64,000 nucleotides of DNA from Sipunculus nudus (GCA_026874595.1 CM049306.1:64922019-64986018); one strand, 5' to 3'. Counted from the first letter of the stretch, positions 23,435 through 37,112 are shown. Made by a program: numbers and translations. Notes: generated from the letters alone by a model not told the origin.

Positions 23435-23939
23435 CTTATTAAGACTTTATTCCAAATAAAATAATGCAAACAAATGAAAAAATGAAAACGGCCTGTCAAA
23501 TATGTTTGTTGCCTGTCAAGTTCAAATTTGACAGGCAGCAGTAGCTTGTTATTTCCAAAAATGAAATCCAAGGCCTGAATGGGTCCAGTTTGGTGATTTT
23601 TGGCCAAGTTACAGGAAGTTGAACCTAGTCATCTATATGAAAAAGGATACTAAAATTTCAATCTCAGAAAAAGTGGGAGCTATGATCACAAAGTTTTATG
23701 CCAATGTTAGTCACATGAGTCGTATCTTAAATTGAGGTATTGGTGGCGCTACCTGCATTTGCCTTTTTTGTATGGGGTCTTCAGTGCATGTATCATACTT
23801 AGGGCTACAAAAAACTTCTTCTCTGAAATCATGTGGCCAAATTGTTTTATATCACACAGAAATGATCCAAGGGTAGTGTTTTTTAAAGTTTGTTCAAACG
23901 GTGTCTGTTCAGTGATTTTTGACTCAGTTATAGTCTATA
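23435..23939 (+). mobile_element. Family B core fragment
   Basis: From about 23580 it matches B internal units (GGCCAAGTTACAGGAAGTTG, then GGTATTGGTGGCGCTACCTG, then ATGATCCAAGGGTAGTG). It breaks at 23939 in a 5'-truncated A element. The first ~140 bases are not assigned. Confidence 0.5.
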
Positions 23940-26516
23940 GTGAGCTATAGTCGTGGTCCATTGTCAGTTGTCCGTCCGTCTGTCCGTCCGTCTGTCTGTC
24001 TGTAGATGTGGCACGTTTTGAAACCGTAAGACCTAGGAATCCAAAATTCGGCATAGTGTTAGATGTCCCCAGGATCTCCTACCAAGCCGAAAACTGGGTC
24101 TTTGTGACTTTGTTCCTTTGAGAAATTAAGGAAAAACCTCAATTTTTTATTAAAAACCTATTTTCACACTTCAGGGCTGCCTAATATCAAAACCACTCAT
24201 CTGTTTTTCCTCATATTTACCATAAATATACCTCTATATAGTTCCTATGTACATGCCTGAAATTATGTCTGTATTATATAATTTAAAAAAATGGGCCAGA
24301 ACATAATGCATTTTGTAAAAAATCAGGAAAGATATTTGATCACTTAACACAAAACATGTTAAAGCTATGGACTTTTTTCAAGTAATATATCTTTAATTAA
24401 TCAAAATTAAATTGTATACCCAAAATTAGATCAAAATCTTTTAAATTTTTTAAATATTAACAAAAATAAAAAATTGGTACCTTAAATTTTGCCTAACTTT
24501 GACCATGGCACGTTTTTTTCCTGTAAGTACTGTGGATTTAATTTTCTCAGCATGTTTTTGTTAGCATTTTGTCTGTTAACACTAAAAATTTGAAACCAGT
24601 TGATCAAAAACTGTAGATTTTATTCAAGTTTTCAAGCACCATGTAACATATTGTTTACATCAGGCTAGTGTTATGCAGTTTGCAAGAGCTCAGCTACCCT
24701 GCTTCAGCTCTCAGTTCCTAAAATTTGGCATACAATTAGATATCTCCAAAATCCCCTACCATGCCAAGAATTTGGTCACTAGGACTTAATACCTTTGAGA
24801 TATTAATGAAAAACTTCATTTTTCAATTAAAAACCCATTGTTACACTTCAATACTGCCTAATATCAAAACCACTGATCTGACTTTAATCATATATAATAT
24901 ACATGTTTTTCTATACATTCTCTGTGCACATGCCAGAAATGATGTCAGTATTGCGTAATTTTTTTTAAGTTATGGGCCCAAACATAATGCAGTTTGTAAA
25001 AAATCAAGAAATATATTTACTCCCTTAACAAGGGGCTTTGCTGAAGCTAGAGATTTTTTGTCAGGGATGTAACATTATTTAATCAAGATTCAATTGAATA
25101 CCCAAAATTAGTTTTGAATTTTTAAAATTTTATAAGTTATTAGTATAAATATAAAATTAGTACCCTTTAAATTTTTTCCAGTTTTGACCATTTCACGTTT
25201 GTTTCTTGTGAGCTCTGTTTATATAATTTTCATATCATGCACACATAAGGATTTCAGCTTTTTAGTTAAGAAAGCTGAAAGAAATTGGCCAAAAATTGTA
25301 GCTTTTATTAATGTTTTTATGAGACCATGTCAGACCTTGGCTCTCTCCAGCCAATCTTGAGTCACCTGTATGTTGACCTTGTTGAACTTTCAGCAAATTA
25401 TGCATGCTTGAGGCGAGGCATATACTGGGGCAGCCAGGCAGCTTATGGCCAGCCACAGTTGATCCAGGGGTCCAACCCAACTCATCTAGTAGTTTTAACC
25501 AACAACATAACAATAAACAATAAGTTAATCAATTTTTATTGGTTTTTACTAACAAATTAAAGAAAAATAGAAAAGGAATTTGTTAGTTTATAATAATAGG
25601 GAATTAACTTGCAGTTACTGATGATATAAGAATCTTGTATCGATGGATAGAATGTCACGTATTCCAAATAACACCATGCAGTCACCTATGGCATTTTTCA
25701 CTTCAATTTTAATAATAAAAAAGTAAATCATATTATTCATTACTAATCATTAGGGATCATATGAAGGAAATTAATGATAGACAAAGATGCAGTTGATAAT
25801 ATTAATCTAGATTCCTACTGTGTCTAGTGTGTACATTGATGTGAAATTAGTCCAAAATTATATTACATTTATTTTTTTTAAAAGCCAGAAAACCAGGTAC
25901 TTATCATCATTATTTAAATGTGTGAATTTTGTACATTCTGGATTCTCAACACCATTGTGTGGTGAAAACTGAATAAATACTTTGCAATTGTATTTAAATA
26001 CGAATATGAATATGTACTCCATTGTAAAATTTCTTGCACAAAGAATGGGAATTCAGGTAAAAATGAAAGTATATGAATACCAGTGCAAATACTTTCCAAA
26101 TGTATTCATGAATGCATTCATGAATATATTCTTTAATATTATTTTCATAATCATTTCAGTTATATTTCATTTTAAAAATCAAACGATTCTCTTATTATTT
26201 TTAATAAAAATTATATCTGGGACAATATTTGTAATTATTTTTAATAAATAGTTAAACTCTTATATTATATGTTCTGCTTATAAGTTATATGGCCAAGTCA
26301 AAATCTGTGTGACAATAGTACTCCATTTGTTAATAAAATAAATGAAATCAATTCTGTCTCCAAAGGTACTATCAAAATCATACATAAGCTAAACAACAAC
26401 AACTCGTATTACAGCTTATACTTATTACCACACAAAACCAGCATGTGCCTCATTTCTAAATCATATTTTTTTATCATATATAACAGCTGAGCGCTGTGAC
26501 CCATAGGTCCCTTGTT
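23940..26516 (+). mobile_element. Family A element, 5' end truncated
   Basis: Lacks about 30 terminal bases: it starts at TGAGCTATAGTCGTGGTCC and continues with GTCC tract and two long-period units (TTAGATGTCCCC at 24059, then a diverged TTAGATATCTCC at 24735). A different tail, shared with 35060-36285 and 62200-64000, leads to AACAGCTGAGCG, GACCCATAGGTC and CCCTTGTT. The right flank is A core, not B, so a rearrangement has also occurred. Confidence 0.6.
26103..26126. repeat. 24-bp perfect palindrome (copy 1)
   Basis: TATTCATGAATG followed by its exact reverse complement. It is in the AT-rich tail of the A variant and recurs unchanged at 35865-35888 and 63448-63471. Confidence 0.9.
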
Positions 26517-26572
26517 AAACTCTCATCCCCGCCCCCCCATCAGGTCCTTCCACCTGTGGGATGGGAACATTA
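26517..26572 (+). mobile_element. Family A core fragment, left flank of F
   Basis: Resembles 2716-2790 (AACTCTCATCC, C run, CACCTGTGGGATGGGAAC), continued loosely after 28240 (GTAAACTGCTGAACTGCCAA, as at 2866). Family F is inserted between them. Confidence 0.45.
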
Positions 26573-28240
26573 TTAGGGCCCCGCTTGAAAAGCGGGTGCC
26601 CTACAGATATCGACCTGTCCGTCTGTCTGTCTGTCCGTCCGTCCATCTGTCCGTCCCTTTGTCCGTCTGTCCGTCCACAAATTCTTTTCCGGATGATAAC
26701 TCCAGTTAGGATTGACGGATTGAGCTCAAACCTGAAATATATATTAACCATCAATTATGGAGAGATCCCTATCAATTTTGGGGTCCGAAGGTGAAAGGTC
26801 AAAAAAGTTATTCATGGTTTGGTGTTAAATTTTAGGACCCTCTTTCAGCAGGGCAGAAATCATAATTGTAACCATAATTGTTTGTTCCACCTTAACAGTA
26901 GGACAGGTCCTCATGTCAACAGCAACGAGGCATGATATATGGTCATAGTCAGCCATTTTTCTGTAAGTTATACGGTAAAAACCATTATTGAAAACCTAGT
27001 AAGGTTGCACTCTCTTAGCAAATATGCATGCAAAAGGACACACATTGTTAACACAATAACTCGTAAAAAGTATTTCATATAAGGTCCCTAGACTCATAGC
27101 AGTGATGGACCTTTTGATGGGCTACATCATGTTTGAAGATGGGTGAACTTGATGGATTTTCAAGGTCACAGGTGATAATGCTAAAATGATGTTAACCAAA
27201 TAGCTCGCAAACAATTTGACTAACACTCACTGAACTTACACCATTAATGTTTGTTATGAAGGGAATAGGTCAAGTTCGAAGATGGATGACCTTGACAGAG
27301 ACAATAATTCTCAAATGATGTTAATGCAATAACTCAGAAAGAATTTGATGAACAATCAAATTCGTTTCTGCATAATAACTCCCCTAACATATGATGGATA
27401 GGATTCAAACATAAGATTATCACCCATGGCCTAAGGGAAATGCTTTTTGATATTGGGGTCAGAAGGAAAAAAAATAAGTAATACACAGTTTGGTGTTCAG
27501 TTGCTGGTGTCTCCTTCAGCAGGCCAGAAATGGATGAATCTTTTTCGAGTCACTTGTGTACAGCGGCATTACATTTTCACAGCATATTTTGTACAGACTA
27601 TTTGAAGATTCCCCAGAAAAGGATACACTGGCCCAATGCACCACAGTGGTTCTCATTTAGACCATGTTTGGACAAATCTATCTCCACTTCCAACATCTCA
27701 AGGAATTTTGGAGCTATTATAGTGGCCATCAACAAATTTACATGGATATTCATATGTAGCCTTTCTACACATCACAGCGCATCTGTAGACCCAATCCCAA
27801 GAACAGCTGAATCTCAGTTCAAGAGAATGACCATTTTATCACTACAAACCAGCAGCTGACTCTCTCTATTACTACAAGGTTCATGTACAGACTCAAGCCT
27901 CACATATAATAAGGCCAATTCAACATAGAAATACTGGAAAAATATTTGACACAGCCCAGTCAAGACTTAAACCAAGAATAACTGGCACAGGTAATGAAGA
28001 ATTACAGAAACTAAAAATGCATGCAGTTCTTTTATATCATTATTTTGATAGCTTTGAACATTTCACTTTTCCATATCTTTTCTTCCAGTTTATCCATGTC
28101 AGCTGTTCTTTACAGGTTCTTTAATTTTCAAATATCACTCTATCAGCCCATGCTACCAAAATACACCAAATTCACAGTACTTCAATTTATAATGACTGCA
28201 TCTTTTGCGGGGCCCTTACTGACCTGTCAGTTTTCTAGTT
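26573..28240 (+). mobile_element. Complete family F element
   Basis: The 5' end TTAGGGCCCCGCTT folds back on AAGCGGGTGCCCT (26590-26602). A GTCC/GTCT tract follows (26609-26682). Near the 3' end GCGGGGCCCT (28207-28216) is the exact inverse of the 5' arm AGGGCCCCGC, followed by the hairpin ACTGACCTGTCAGT (28218-28231) and TTTCTAGTT. The body has degenerate units with GTGTTAATGCAATAACTC-like words and AAGGTCA motifs, then a foreign-looking block (27510-28200). It has the same plan as families A, C, D and E but no shared terminal sequence. Confidence 0.65.
27510..28200 (+). other. Non-repeat block inside family F
   Basis: This part does not resemble F's own units or any other family in the window. 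It contains a plus-strand open frame at 27530-27859 (109 codons, starting MDESFSSHLCTAALHFHSIF) and a second at 28021-28251. Neither shows a known motif; the first has mixed, protein-like composition. It may be captured genomic DNA, as rolling-circle elements often carry, or diverged element sequence. Confidence 0.3.
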
Positions 28241-28330
28241 TTTGTTTATAATTAAAAACAATGGATTTAATTGGATAGTGTAAACTGCTGAACTGCCAAC
28301 AGCTTATCAAAAAGCCAACTAATGATCATG

Positions 28331-29079
28331 GTAATAGTATAGATCTCATATTCACAAACTGCTATAGCCTGATATGTTTTAGTTGGTCACAAAGTCTTAT
28401 TTAAGAATGTTAAAAAGTTGGTGAGCTGGAATGTTAATTAATCACCTCCCTACCTCCCCCCCCCCCTGTTTATGTGTTTAAATAATATATTTTAAAATAC
28501 TTATAAAATATCAGTTACATTATAACATTCATGTTCCAGATGGGCCAGATAGGGAAATGTTCAGGTGTATTATTAAATAGTTTAATACCACAATTTTCAT
28601 GCATAACACATTACAATATATACTTATCAGATATAGTGTATGCTCATTTGGAAATGGATTTGTTCACAGCTTTTTATTTGAATCAGTAAATTAAAATTGT
28701 ATTGTAGATGTTAATCCCCACTTCCTTCCTTATGCTATGATTGAGAGGTGTTAATTCATTCCCATCGTTATTTATGCACATATAGCTGAAATAATGATAC
28801 TTCTAGAAATATCTGATCATGAGAGACTCCTGAAGCTAAAATTGAAACACTCCATAAAAGTGCACAGTTTTAGTTCAGCAATATGTATTTAATATTTGAT
28901 TGTCATGAGTAAGCAGGGCCTTTTGCTTTTATCTTTTCAAAAACTATTATATATATGGGCCAATTGTGCTAAATCTGTACATTGCTGTGTCTTTGGTTAT
29001 AGAAGGAAAAATTAGTGTGTTTATTGTGCAGTTAGTACTTAAGAATAACACAGATGATGAGGACAGTAACATCTATCAC
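28331..29079. other. AT-rich stretch between elements
   Basis: No termini, arrays or exon-like frames recognised; a short C run lies at about 28459-28467. It may be diverged family A tail or host DNA. Confidence 0.3.
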
Positions 29080-29854
29080 TTTTTAGCGAACCTGTGAGCT
29101 TATGCGATGGCGCAGCGTCGTCCGTCAGCCGTCCAGGGTTGGCTTTCCGCTGTCCATGGCTGTAAGTCAGAAACTGTCAGAGCTAGCAGCTCCAAATTAC
29201 ATGAAAGAAGTCGTCACATGTGAAACTTGGTGCCCTGGAGCTTATTATTGGGTATCTGCATTAATTTAGATTTTATAGAGAAAAAGCTTAAAAACCTTTA
29301 AAAATCTTCTTCTCTGAAATTGTCCAGCCAAATTGTCCAATATTTCACAGAAATGATCTCTGGAACAATCTCTCTCAAGTTTGTTCGAATGGTTCCAGTT
29401 CAGAGATTTTTGCCCGAGTTACAGGAGGTTGAACTTGGTCATCTGTCCAAAAAAGCACACTAAAATTAAAATCTCAGAAACGGCTAGAGCTATAATGACC
29501 AAATTTTATACAAATGTTTGTCACATATGTCATATCTGATTTTGAGGTATTGGTGGCGCCACCTACATTGATGTGTTTTTTACAAGCGAAAATGTAATTT
29601 TAAACTCTTCTAGCTTATACACTGATTTATGATGAAACTGTTCAGCTGATTGGTTTAAACTTTACAAGAATTATTCTATGGTAGGGTTCTGCCAGTTTTA
29701 TAAGAACAGATTGGGTAAATACAGTTTTAAAAAAGCATTGTAGCCAATTGAAAAAGGCTTTCTGTATTTGAAAACAGATTTGACTTCATGCAGCCAAGTC
29801 AAGAGGTCGCTCAGTACAAACAGGTGGGGTCCAGACATCACCATGGCAACTGAC

Positions 29855-29935
29855 TTGGCTCTAGGGGGGTGTCTAGACAATGTGTCTAGACGTCTAGACA
29901 CAGCGTCTAGAGGTCTGGATACAATGTTTACATGC
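29855..29935. repeat. GTCTAGAC palindrome cluster (copy 1)
   Basis: Several overlapping GTCTAGAC palindromes, including a 22-bp perfect palindrome at 29881-29902 (TGTGTCTAGAC plus its reverse complement). A longer version is at 37113-37172. Confidence 0.85.
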
Positions 29936-30199
29936 AGAATTCCCAGATTATTGGAACCATATCTTTCAACTGTTTGAAAAAACTTGGTTTGCATTTTAAG
30001 CAAATCAGGTTCATCATCAGGTCAAATGTGAACTGCTGCGCCTTCATTTTTGGTTGACCTCTGACCTTTCCTTGCAGCCCAGTGTCCATTTGTGCGTCTG
30101 TTTCCACACATAAACCCGCATATCTCGGGAACCGTTTGACCGATCAGGCTAAAAATTTGGCACAAATGTAGCCCTTTGATAGCTTTATAACATACACTA

Positions 30200-31460
30200 A
30201 AAATGGTGGCGCCACCTGCAACCATTTTTGCACAGCATCCATCTGTTCATCTGCCTTGGGATAATATTACTCATATCTCAGCAGTGGTTTGACTCGTCCA
30301 CCTGAAATTTTGCAGGTTTATACATCCTGGACAGGTTTCTCGATTTTATGACAGGTGGCACCACCTACATTCACATTTACTCTGCAGACATCCAAGCTCA
30401 TATCTTGGGAACCGTTTGACCGATTAGGCCAAAATCTTGCATGTTTATAGATCTTACATAGCTCTTCATCATAGGCAAAACTGGTGGTGCCACCTGCAAC
30501 CACTTATGCACAGCTTCCATCTGTTCATCTGCCTTTGGATAAAATCACTCATATCTCAGCAGTGGTTTGACTTATCCACCTGAATTTTTGCAGTTTTATA
30601 CATCCTGGACAGGTTTCTCGATTTTATGACAGGTGTCGCCACCTATGTTCACATTTACTCTGCAGACATCCAAGCTCATATCTCAGGAAACGTTTGACTG
30701 ATTAGGCCAAAATTTTGCATGTGTATAGATCTCACATAGCTCTTAATCAAAGGCAAAACTGGTGGTGCCACCTGCAACCATTTATGCACAGCGTCCATCT
30801 GTTCATCTGCCGTAGGTTGAAATCACTCATATCTCAGCAGTGGTCTGACTTTTCCACTTGAAATTTTGCAGGTATTTTACATCCTTGACAGGTTTCTTGA
30901 TTTTATGAAGGTGGCGCCACCTACATTCACGTTTACTCTGCAGACATCCAAGCTCATATCTCGGGAACCATTTGACTGATTGGGCAAAATTTTGCGTGTG
31001 TATAGATCTCAGATAGCTCTTCATCATAGGCAAAACTGGTGGCGCCACCTGCAACCACTTATGCACAGCATCCATCTGTTCATCTGCCTTTGGATAATAT
31101 CACTCATATCTCAGCAGTAGTTTGACTTATCCACCTGAAATTTTGCAGGTTTATACATCCTTGACAGCTTTCTCGATTTTATGACAGGTGTCGCCACCTA
31201 CATTCACATTTACTCTGCAAACATCCCAGCTCATATCTCGGGAACCGTTTGACCGATTAGGCCAAAATTTTGCATGTATATAGATCTCACATAGCTCTTG
31301 GCGCCACCTGCAACCACTTATGAACACCGTCCATCTGTTCATCTGCCTTGGGATATAGTCCCTCATATCTCAGCAGTGGTTTGACTTATCCACCTGAAAT
31401 TTTGCAGGTTTATACATCCTGGACAATTTCTCGATTTTATGACAGGTGGCACCACCTACA
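30200..31460 (+). repeat. About 277-bp tandem units of family C type
   Basis: Each unit has CTCATATCTC, a GTTTGACCGAT or GTTTGACTTAT word, AAATTTTGCA and two palindromes: CTGGTGGCGCCACCTGCAAC and, about 130 bases on, ACAGGTGGCGCCACCTACAT. The second palindrome recurs near 30354, 30632, 30909, 31190 and 31446. Confidence 0.8.
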
Positions 31461-31563
31461 TTCACGTTTTAGCTGCAGACATCCATGCTAATATGCAACA
31501 CACCACGCTCTATTCCCCTTGCCACTTAATCCATGCCTCACTTCACCCGTCCAACTCTGAATT

Positions 31564-31607
31564 CTGCGGATACACATAGTGGCTTGTCGACTGCCCATAT
31601 TCTGGTT
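31564..31607 (+). repeat. Internalised family C 3' terminus
   Basis: CTGCGGATACA, a GTGGCTTGTCGACT stem with mismatches and CTGGTT. It lies 170 bases upstream of the B 3' end and is no longer an element boundary. Confidence 0.6.
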
Positions 31608-31779
31608 TTAAAATGTCCTAGTCCAAAACTTGCAGGTCAGAAACATCCATTTTGCTGAAATCATAATGACTAAGGTAGATATGCAGGACTTAGGAGGATC
31701 AATATTAAATTTTAAAAATAAACCTCCATTCATACTCCTAAACTTTGCACAGGTTCGCATTAGGCCTGTAGGCCTTGTT

Positions 31780-32301
31780 AGAGTGTAAGAAAGGAGATTT
31801 CTGTCCACATGCAGCAAATTGTATGGCATTTTGTCCCACCTGTAATGTGTCCACAGTTTAATCCATGATTTTTATTACCATGTAGACCTTAATTAGCTGC
31901 ATATATACTGCTGTATGAATTTAAAATGTGTAGTAGGATTGAAAGATTAAATGTAGAATACATTTGGTTACAGAAATCTGTAAGTTGAATTTTTGGTACC
32001 CATTATGATGTCTTTGTCTAATATAAAATAATGTTTTTATCACACCCATAACAGGCTGTGCTGCAAAATCAGGATTATTAACCTAAAACTGCAGTATGTG
32101 TTAGAATAGAATATTCTTCTATTCTTGGTTTGTGTCTAGAAATGAAGTAAGATTAATTTTTCATGAGTCTGGGGTACATATAACTTAAATAAATAAGAAT
32201 AAAGTGTTTCATTTGACAAGATAGATATCGGTAATCATAACTGTCCCACACGTAACAGTGGAATAACACTGTGAAATTAGGTAGAAAATAAAAATTTAAC
32301 C
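31780..32301. other. Stretch between elements
   Basis: No element termini. GTCCCACCTGTAA near 31834 is shared with 39103, so part of it may be an unidentified old repeat flanking the B/C chimeras. No exon-like frame. Confidence 0.3.
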
Positions 32302-34600
32302 TTTTTAGCTCAGCTGACTATAAGTCATCTGAGCTATAGTCGTGGTCCATTGTCCGTCGTCCGTCCGTCTGTCCGTCCGTCCGTCCGTCCGTCCGTCCAT
32401 AGATGTGGCACGTTTTGAAACCGTAAGACCTAGGAATCCAAAATTCAGCATAATGTTAGATGTCCCCAAGATCTCCTACCAAGCCGAAAACTGGGTCTTT
32501 GTCTTTCATTCCTTTGAGAAATTAAGGAAAAACCTCAATTTTTTATTAAAAACCTATTTTCACACTTCAGGACTGCCTAATATCAAAACCACTCATCTGT
32601 TTTTCCTCATATTTCCTATAAATAATCCTCTATATAATTCCAATATACATGCCAGAAATTAGGTCTATATTATATAATTTAAAAAAGTTATGGGCCCAAA
32701 CATAATGCATTTTGTAAATAATCAGGAAAGAAATTTTATCACTTAACACAAAACTTGTTAAAGCTAAGCACTTTTTTTCCAGTAATATTACTTTTATTAA
32801 TCAAAATTAAATTGTATACCCAAAATAAGATCAAAATCTTTTAAATTTTTTAAAATATTAGCAAAAATAAAAAATTGGTACCTTAAATTTTGCCCAATTT
32901 TGACCATGGCACGTTATTTTGCTGTAACTGCTGTGGATTTAGTTTTCACAGCATGTTTTTGTTAGCATTTCAACTGTTTACACCAAAAATTTGAAACCAG
33001 TTGATCAAAAATTGTAGATTTTATTCAAGTTTTCAAGCACCATGTCACATATTGCTAGTGTTATGCAGTTTGCTAGAGCTCAGCTCCCGAGCTTCAGCTC
33101 TAAGTTCCTTAAATTTGGCATACAGTTGGATTTCTCCAAAATCCCCTACCATGCCAAGAATTTGGTCACTAGGACTTAATTCCTTCGAGATATCAATGAA
33201 AAACTTCATTTTTCCATTAAAAACCCATTGTTACACTTTAAGACTGCCTCATATCAAAACCACTGATCTGACTTTGATGATATATATAATATACATATTT
33301 TTCTATACATTCGCTATGCACATGCCAGAAATGATGTCAGTATTGTGTATTTTTTTTAAGTTATGGGCCCATATAATGCACTTTTTTAAAAATCAAGAAA
33401 TATATTTACTGACCTTAGATGAGAATTGCTGAAGCTGGAGACTTTTTGTCAGGAATATAACTTTATTTTATCAAGATTCGATTGTTTACCCAAAATTAGA
33501 TCTGAATTTTGCAAATTTTTCAAGTTATTAGCTTAAATAAAAAATCAATACCCTTAATTTTGTCCAACTTTGGCAATGGCATGTTTTTTTTCTGTAAGCA
33601 CTGTTGATTTAATTTTCCCGGCATATATACATAAGGATTTAATCTTTTAAAATCTGAAATTTCAAAGGAATTGATTGAAAAGAGTAGCTTTTATTCAAGT
33701 TTTCATACACCATGTCAAGTGTTGTTTACATCTAGCCCACCTAGTAGTAAAGCCTTCACTTGCATTATATAACCCACCCCAGGCAGCTTGTCTTGGCTCA
33801 GCTGGGCCAATACTAGCAGGCTTCTTCTCTGCCCTGCTCACCCTCCCCCCCCCCCTAGATGATGCATTAACTAGATGAATGTTATAATTTTCTGTATTTC
33901 ATTTTATTCTTGGCTATGCTACATTTTAGATTTTGTATTTACCACCAGGGTTACAATGATTAAAGTGCACATTTAATTGTGTCCACAAAGTGGTGTATTG
34001 CTATGAAAGTGTGGATGTTCATCAGATAAGTAATTCCTTCCTTGAGAAGAGTAAAAACTTCACAAGGTGTGAAATTGACTATTAATTCCAGGAATAAATT
34101 AAAGCTTAGATTGTAATGAGCATAATGATATTGTTTGTCCCTCATTCAACCAACAGTGTGTATACTTTATTTGAAAAGATGTTTTTATTTTACCAAATTT
34201 ACAGAATCTTATTTTATTTTGGTGAATAAGATTAAGCATGTACTGAAAACTCCAATGTGCAAAACTTTTTAATAGTGATTCAAGGAATAATCTTGCAGAT
34301 GCCATGTTGTGGCATTATTTTCTTTTAAATTCAGTTTAAAAATTTGTGATTTAAAAATAATAAAAATATATGTGTATGCATAATATGACCCAATACGAGC
34401 TACACTCTGGATGTATAATGATTGCAACTAAGAATTCTAATATTTTAACTTATATTTTCAGTGTTTTTTTAATACAAATTTATAAAACTTGTAAATAAAA
34501 AAAATTAACCAGATAAAAACTATTTTAATGGAAAAAGTGGATATGCTTAAATAATATATAAACTTAAATGTATTATTCCCTTGAATGTGAAATAAAGGTA
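32302..34600 (+). mobile_element. Family A element, 3' end missing
   Basis: Intact 5' end (TTTTTAGCTCAGCTGACTAT and second arm), a long GTCC tract (32351-32398), two long-period units (TTAGATGTCCCC at 32456, a diverged unit at 33128), a poly-C slot at 33845-33856 and a tail matching 53870-54650. The tail breaks near 34603, where a partial A unit starts again. Confidence 0.6.
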
Positions 34601-34602
34601 TT

Positions 34603-36285
34603 AGTCCAGACCTAGGAATCCAAAATTCGGCATAATGTTAGATGTCCCCAAGATCTCCTACCAAGCCGAAAACTGGGTCTATGCAACTTCGGTCCTTTGA
34701 GAAATTAAGGAAAAACCTCAATTTTTTATTTAAAACCTATTTTCACACTTCAGGAGTGCCTAATAACAAAACCACTTATCTGTTTTTCCTCATATTTACC
34801 ATAAATATTCCTCTATATAGTTCCTATTTACATGCCAGAAATTATGTCTGTATTATTTAATTTAAAAAAGTTATGGGCCCAAACATGATGCATTTTGTAA
34901 AAAATCAGGAAAGATATTTGATCACTTAACACAAAAAAAGTTAAAGCTATGGACCTTTTTTCCAGTAATATAACTTTAATTAATCAAAATTAAATTGTAT
35001 ACCCAAAATTAGATGAAAATCTTTTAAATTTTTTAAAATATTAATAAAAATAAAAAATTGGTACCTTAAATCCTGTCAGACTTTGGCTCTCTCCAGTCCC
35101 TCTTGAGTCACCACTTTGTTGACCTTGTTGACCTTTCATCAAATTATGCACGCTTGAGGCGAGAATCCAGGCAGCTTATGGCCAGCCACAGTTGATCCAG
35201 GTGTCCAACCCAGCTCATCTAGTAGTTTTAACTAACAACATAACAATAAACAATAAATTAATAAATTTTTATTGGTTTTTAATAACAAATTAAAGAAAAA
35301 TAGAAAAGGAATTTGTTAGTTTATAATAACAGGAAATTAACTTGCAGTTACTGATGATATAAGAATCTTGTATCGATGGGTAGAATGTCACATATTCCGA
35401 ATAACACCATGCAGTCACCTATGGCATTTTTCAGTTCAATTTTAATGATAAAGAAGTAAATCATATTATTCATTACTAATCATTAGGGATTATATGAAGG
35501 AAATTAATGATAGACAAAGATGCAGTTGATAATATTAATCTAGATTCCTACTGTGTCTAGTGTGTACATTGATGTGAAATTAGTCCAAAATGAATTTTTT
35601 ACAGTTTTTTTTTTAATATAAATAAAGGCCATAAAACCAGGTACTTATGATCATTATTTAAATGTGTGAATTTTGTATATTCTGGATTCTCAACATCTTT
35701 GTTTGGTGAAAACTGAATAAATACCAGACATGGTGCGAATACTTTGTAATTGTATTTAAATACGAATATGATTATGTACTCCATTATAAAATTTCTTGCA
35801 TAAAGAATGGGAATTCAGGTAAAAATGAAAGTATATGAATACTCGTGCAAATACTTTCAAAATGTATTCATGAATGCATTCATGAATATATTCTTTAATA
35901 TTATTTTAATAATCATATCAGTTATATTTCATTTTAAAAAATCATATGATTCTCTTATTATTTTTAATAAAAATTATATTTGGGACAATATTTGTAATTT
36001 TTTTAATAAATAGTTAAACTCTTATATTATATGTTCTGCTTATAAGTTATATGGCCAAGTCAAAATCTGTGTGACAGTAGTACTCCATTTGTTAATAAAA
36101 TAAATGAAATCAATCCTCTTCCCTGTCTCCAAAGGTAATATCAAAATCATACATAAGCTAAACAACAACAACTCATAATACAGCTTATATTTATTACCAC
36201 ACAAAACCAGCATGTGCCTCATTTCTAAATAATATTTTTTTATCATATATAACAGCTGAGCGTCGTGACCCATAGGTCCCTTGTT
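34603..36285 (+). mobile_element. Family A fragment with 3' end
   Basis: Starts mid-unit (GACCTAGGAATCCAAAATTC), runs to about 35065, then jumps to the tail type of 25340-26516 and ends with AACAGCTGAGCG, GACCCATAGGTC and CCCTTGTT. Tail identity to the 26.5 kb copy is high, including the unusual CATAGG hairpin variant, so these two copies are close relatives. Confidence 0.6.
35865..35888. repeat. 24-bp perfect palindrome (copy 2)
   Basis: Same sequence as 26103-26126, although the surrounding tail differs by substitutions and indels. Confidence 0.9.
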
Positions 36286-37112
36286 TTAGAAAAGCACGAA
36301 CCTGAACTGTTTTTAGCGAACCTGTGAGCTTATGTGATGGTGAAGTGTCGTACGTCGTGTCGTGCGTCATGCGTCATCTGTACGTTAACCATAGCTATCT
36401 AAAAAATGACAGGAGCTAGCATCACCAAATTTTTTACAAATAATCAGTCATCTGAAAAACTCTATGGGATTTTGTTTATTTTTTTTTCTAACTGCATTTT
36501 CTTAGATTTTATAGGGAAAAAGCTAAAAAAAATTTTAAAATCTTCTTCTCCGAAACTGTCTAGCCAAATTTTTCAATATTTAACAGAAATGATCCCTGGA
36601 ACAATTTCACTCAAGTTTGTTTGAATGGTTCCAGTTCGGAGATTTTTGGCCGAGTTACAGGAGGTTGAACTTAGTCATATGTCCAAAAAAAGCACACTAA
36701 AATTAAAATCTCAGAAACGGGTAGAGCTAAATCACCAAATTTTATACCAATGTTCGTCACATATGTCATATCTGATTTTGAGGTATTGGTGGCGCCACCT
36801 ACCTTGATGTGTTTTTTACAAGCGAAAATGTAATTTTAAACTCTTCTAGCTTATACACTGATTTATGATGAAACTGTTAAGCTGATTGGTTTAAACTTTA
36901 CAAGAATTATTCTATGGTAGGGTTCTGCCAGTTTTATAAGAACAGATTGGGTAAATACAGTTTTAAAAAAGCATTGTAGCCAATTGAAAAAGGCTTTCTG
37001 TATTTGAAAACAGATTTGACAACATGCTGAGTATCAGCACCCAAGTCAAGAGGTCACTCAGTACAAACAGGTGGGGTCCAGACATCACCATGGCAACTGA
37101 CCCGGCTGGAGG

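Larger units (their letters stand above)
29080..31779 (+). mobile_element. B/C chimeric element, copy 1
   Basis: The B 5' end (TTTTTAGCGAACCTGTGAGC) leads into about 900 bp of B core, a palindrome cluster near 29880, then C internal units, a C 3' end at 31564-31607 and finally the B 3' end (CACAGGTTCGC, AGGCCTGTAGGCCT, TTGTT). The family C 5' end is absent. The same order and junctions occur at 36310-39042, so the chimera moved, or was duplicated, as a unit. Confidence 0.65.

Noticed and set aside
23401-23607. Minus-strand 68-codon frame
   Set aside because: It overlaps a family A 3' end and repeat-like sequence, with no splice signals or motif.
33001-33432. 143-codon open frame
   Set aside because: It runs through a family A unit; the same frame is broken in other copies.
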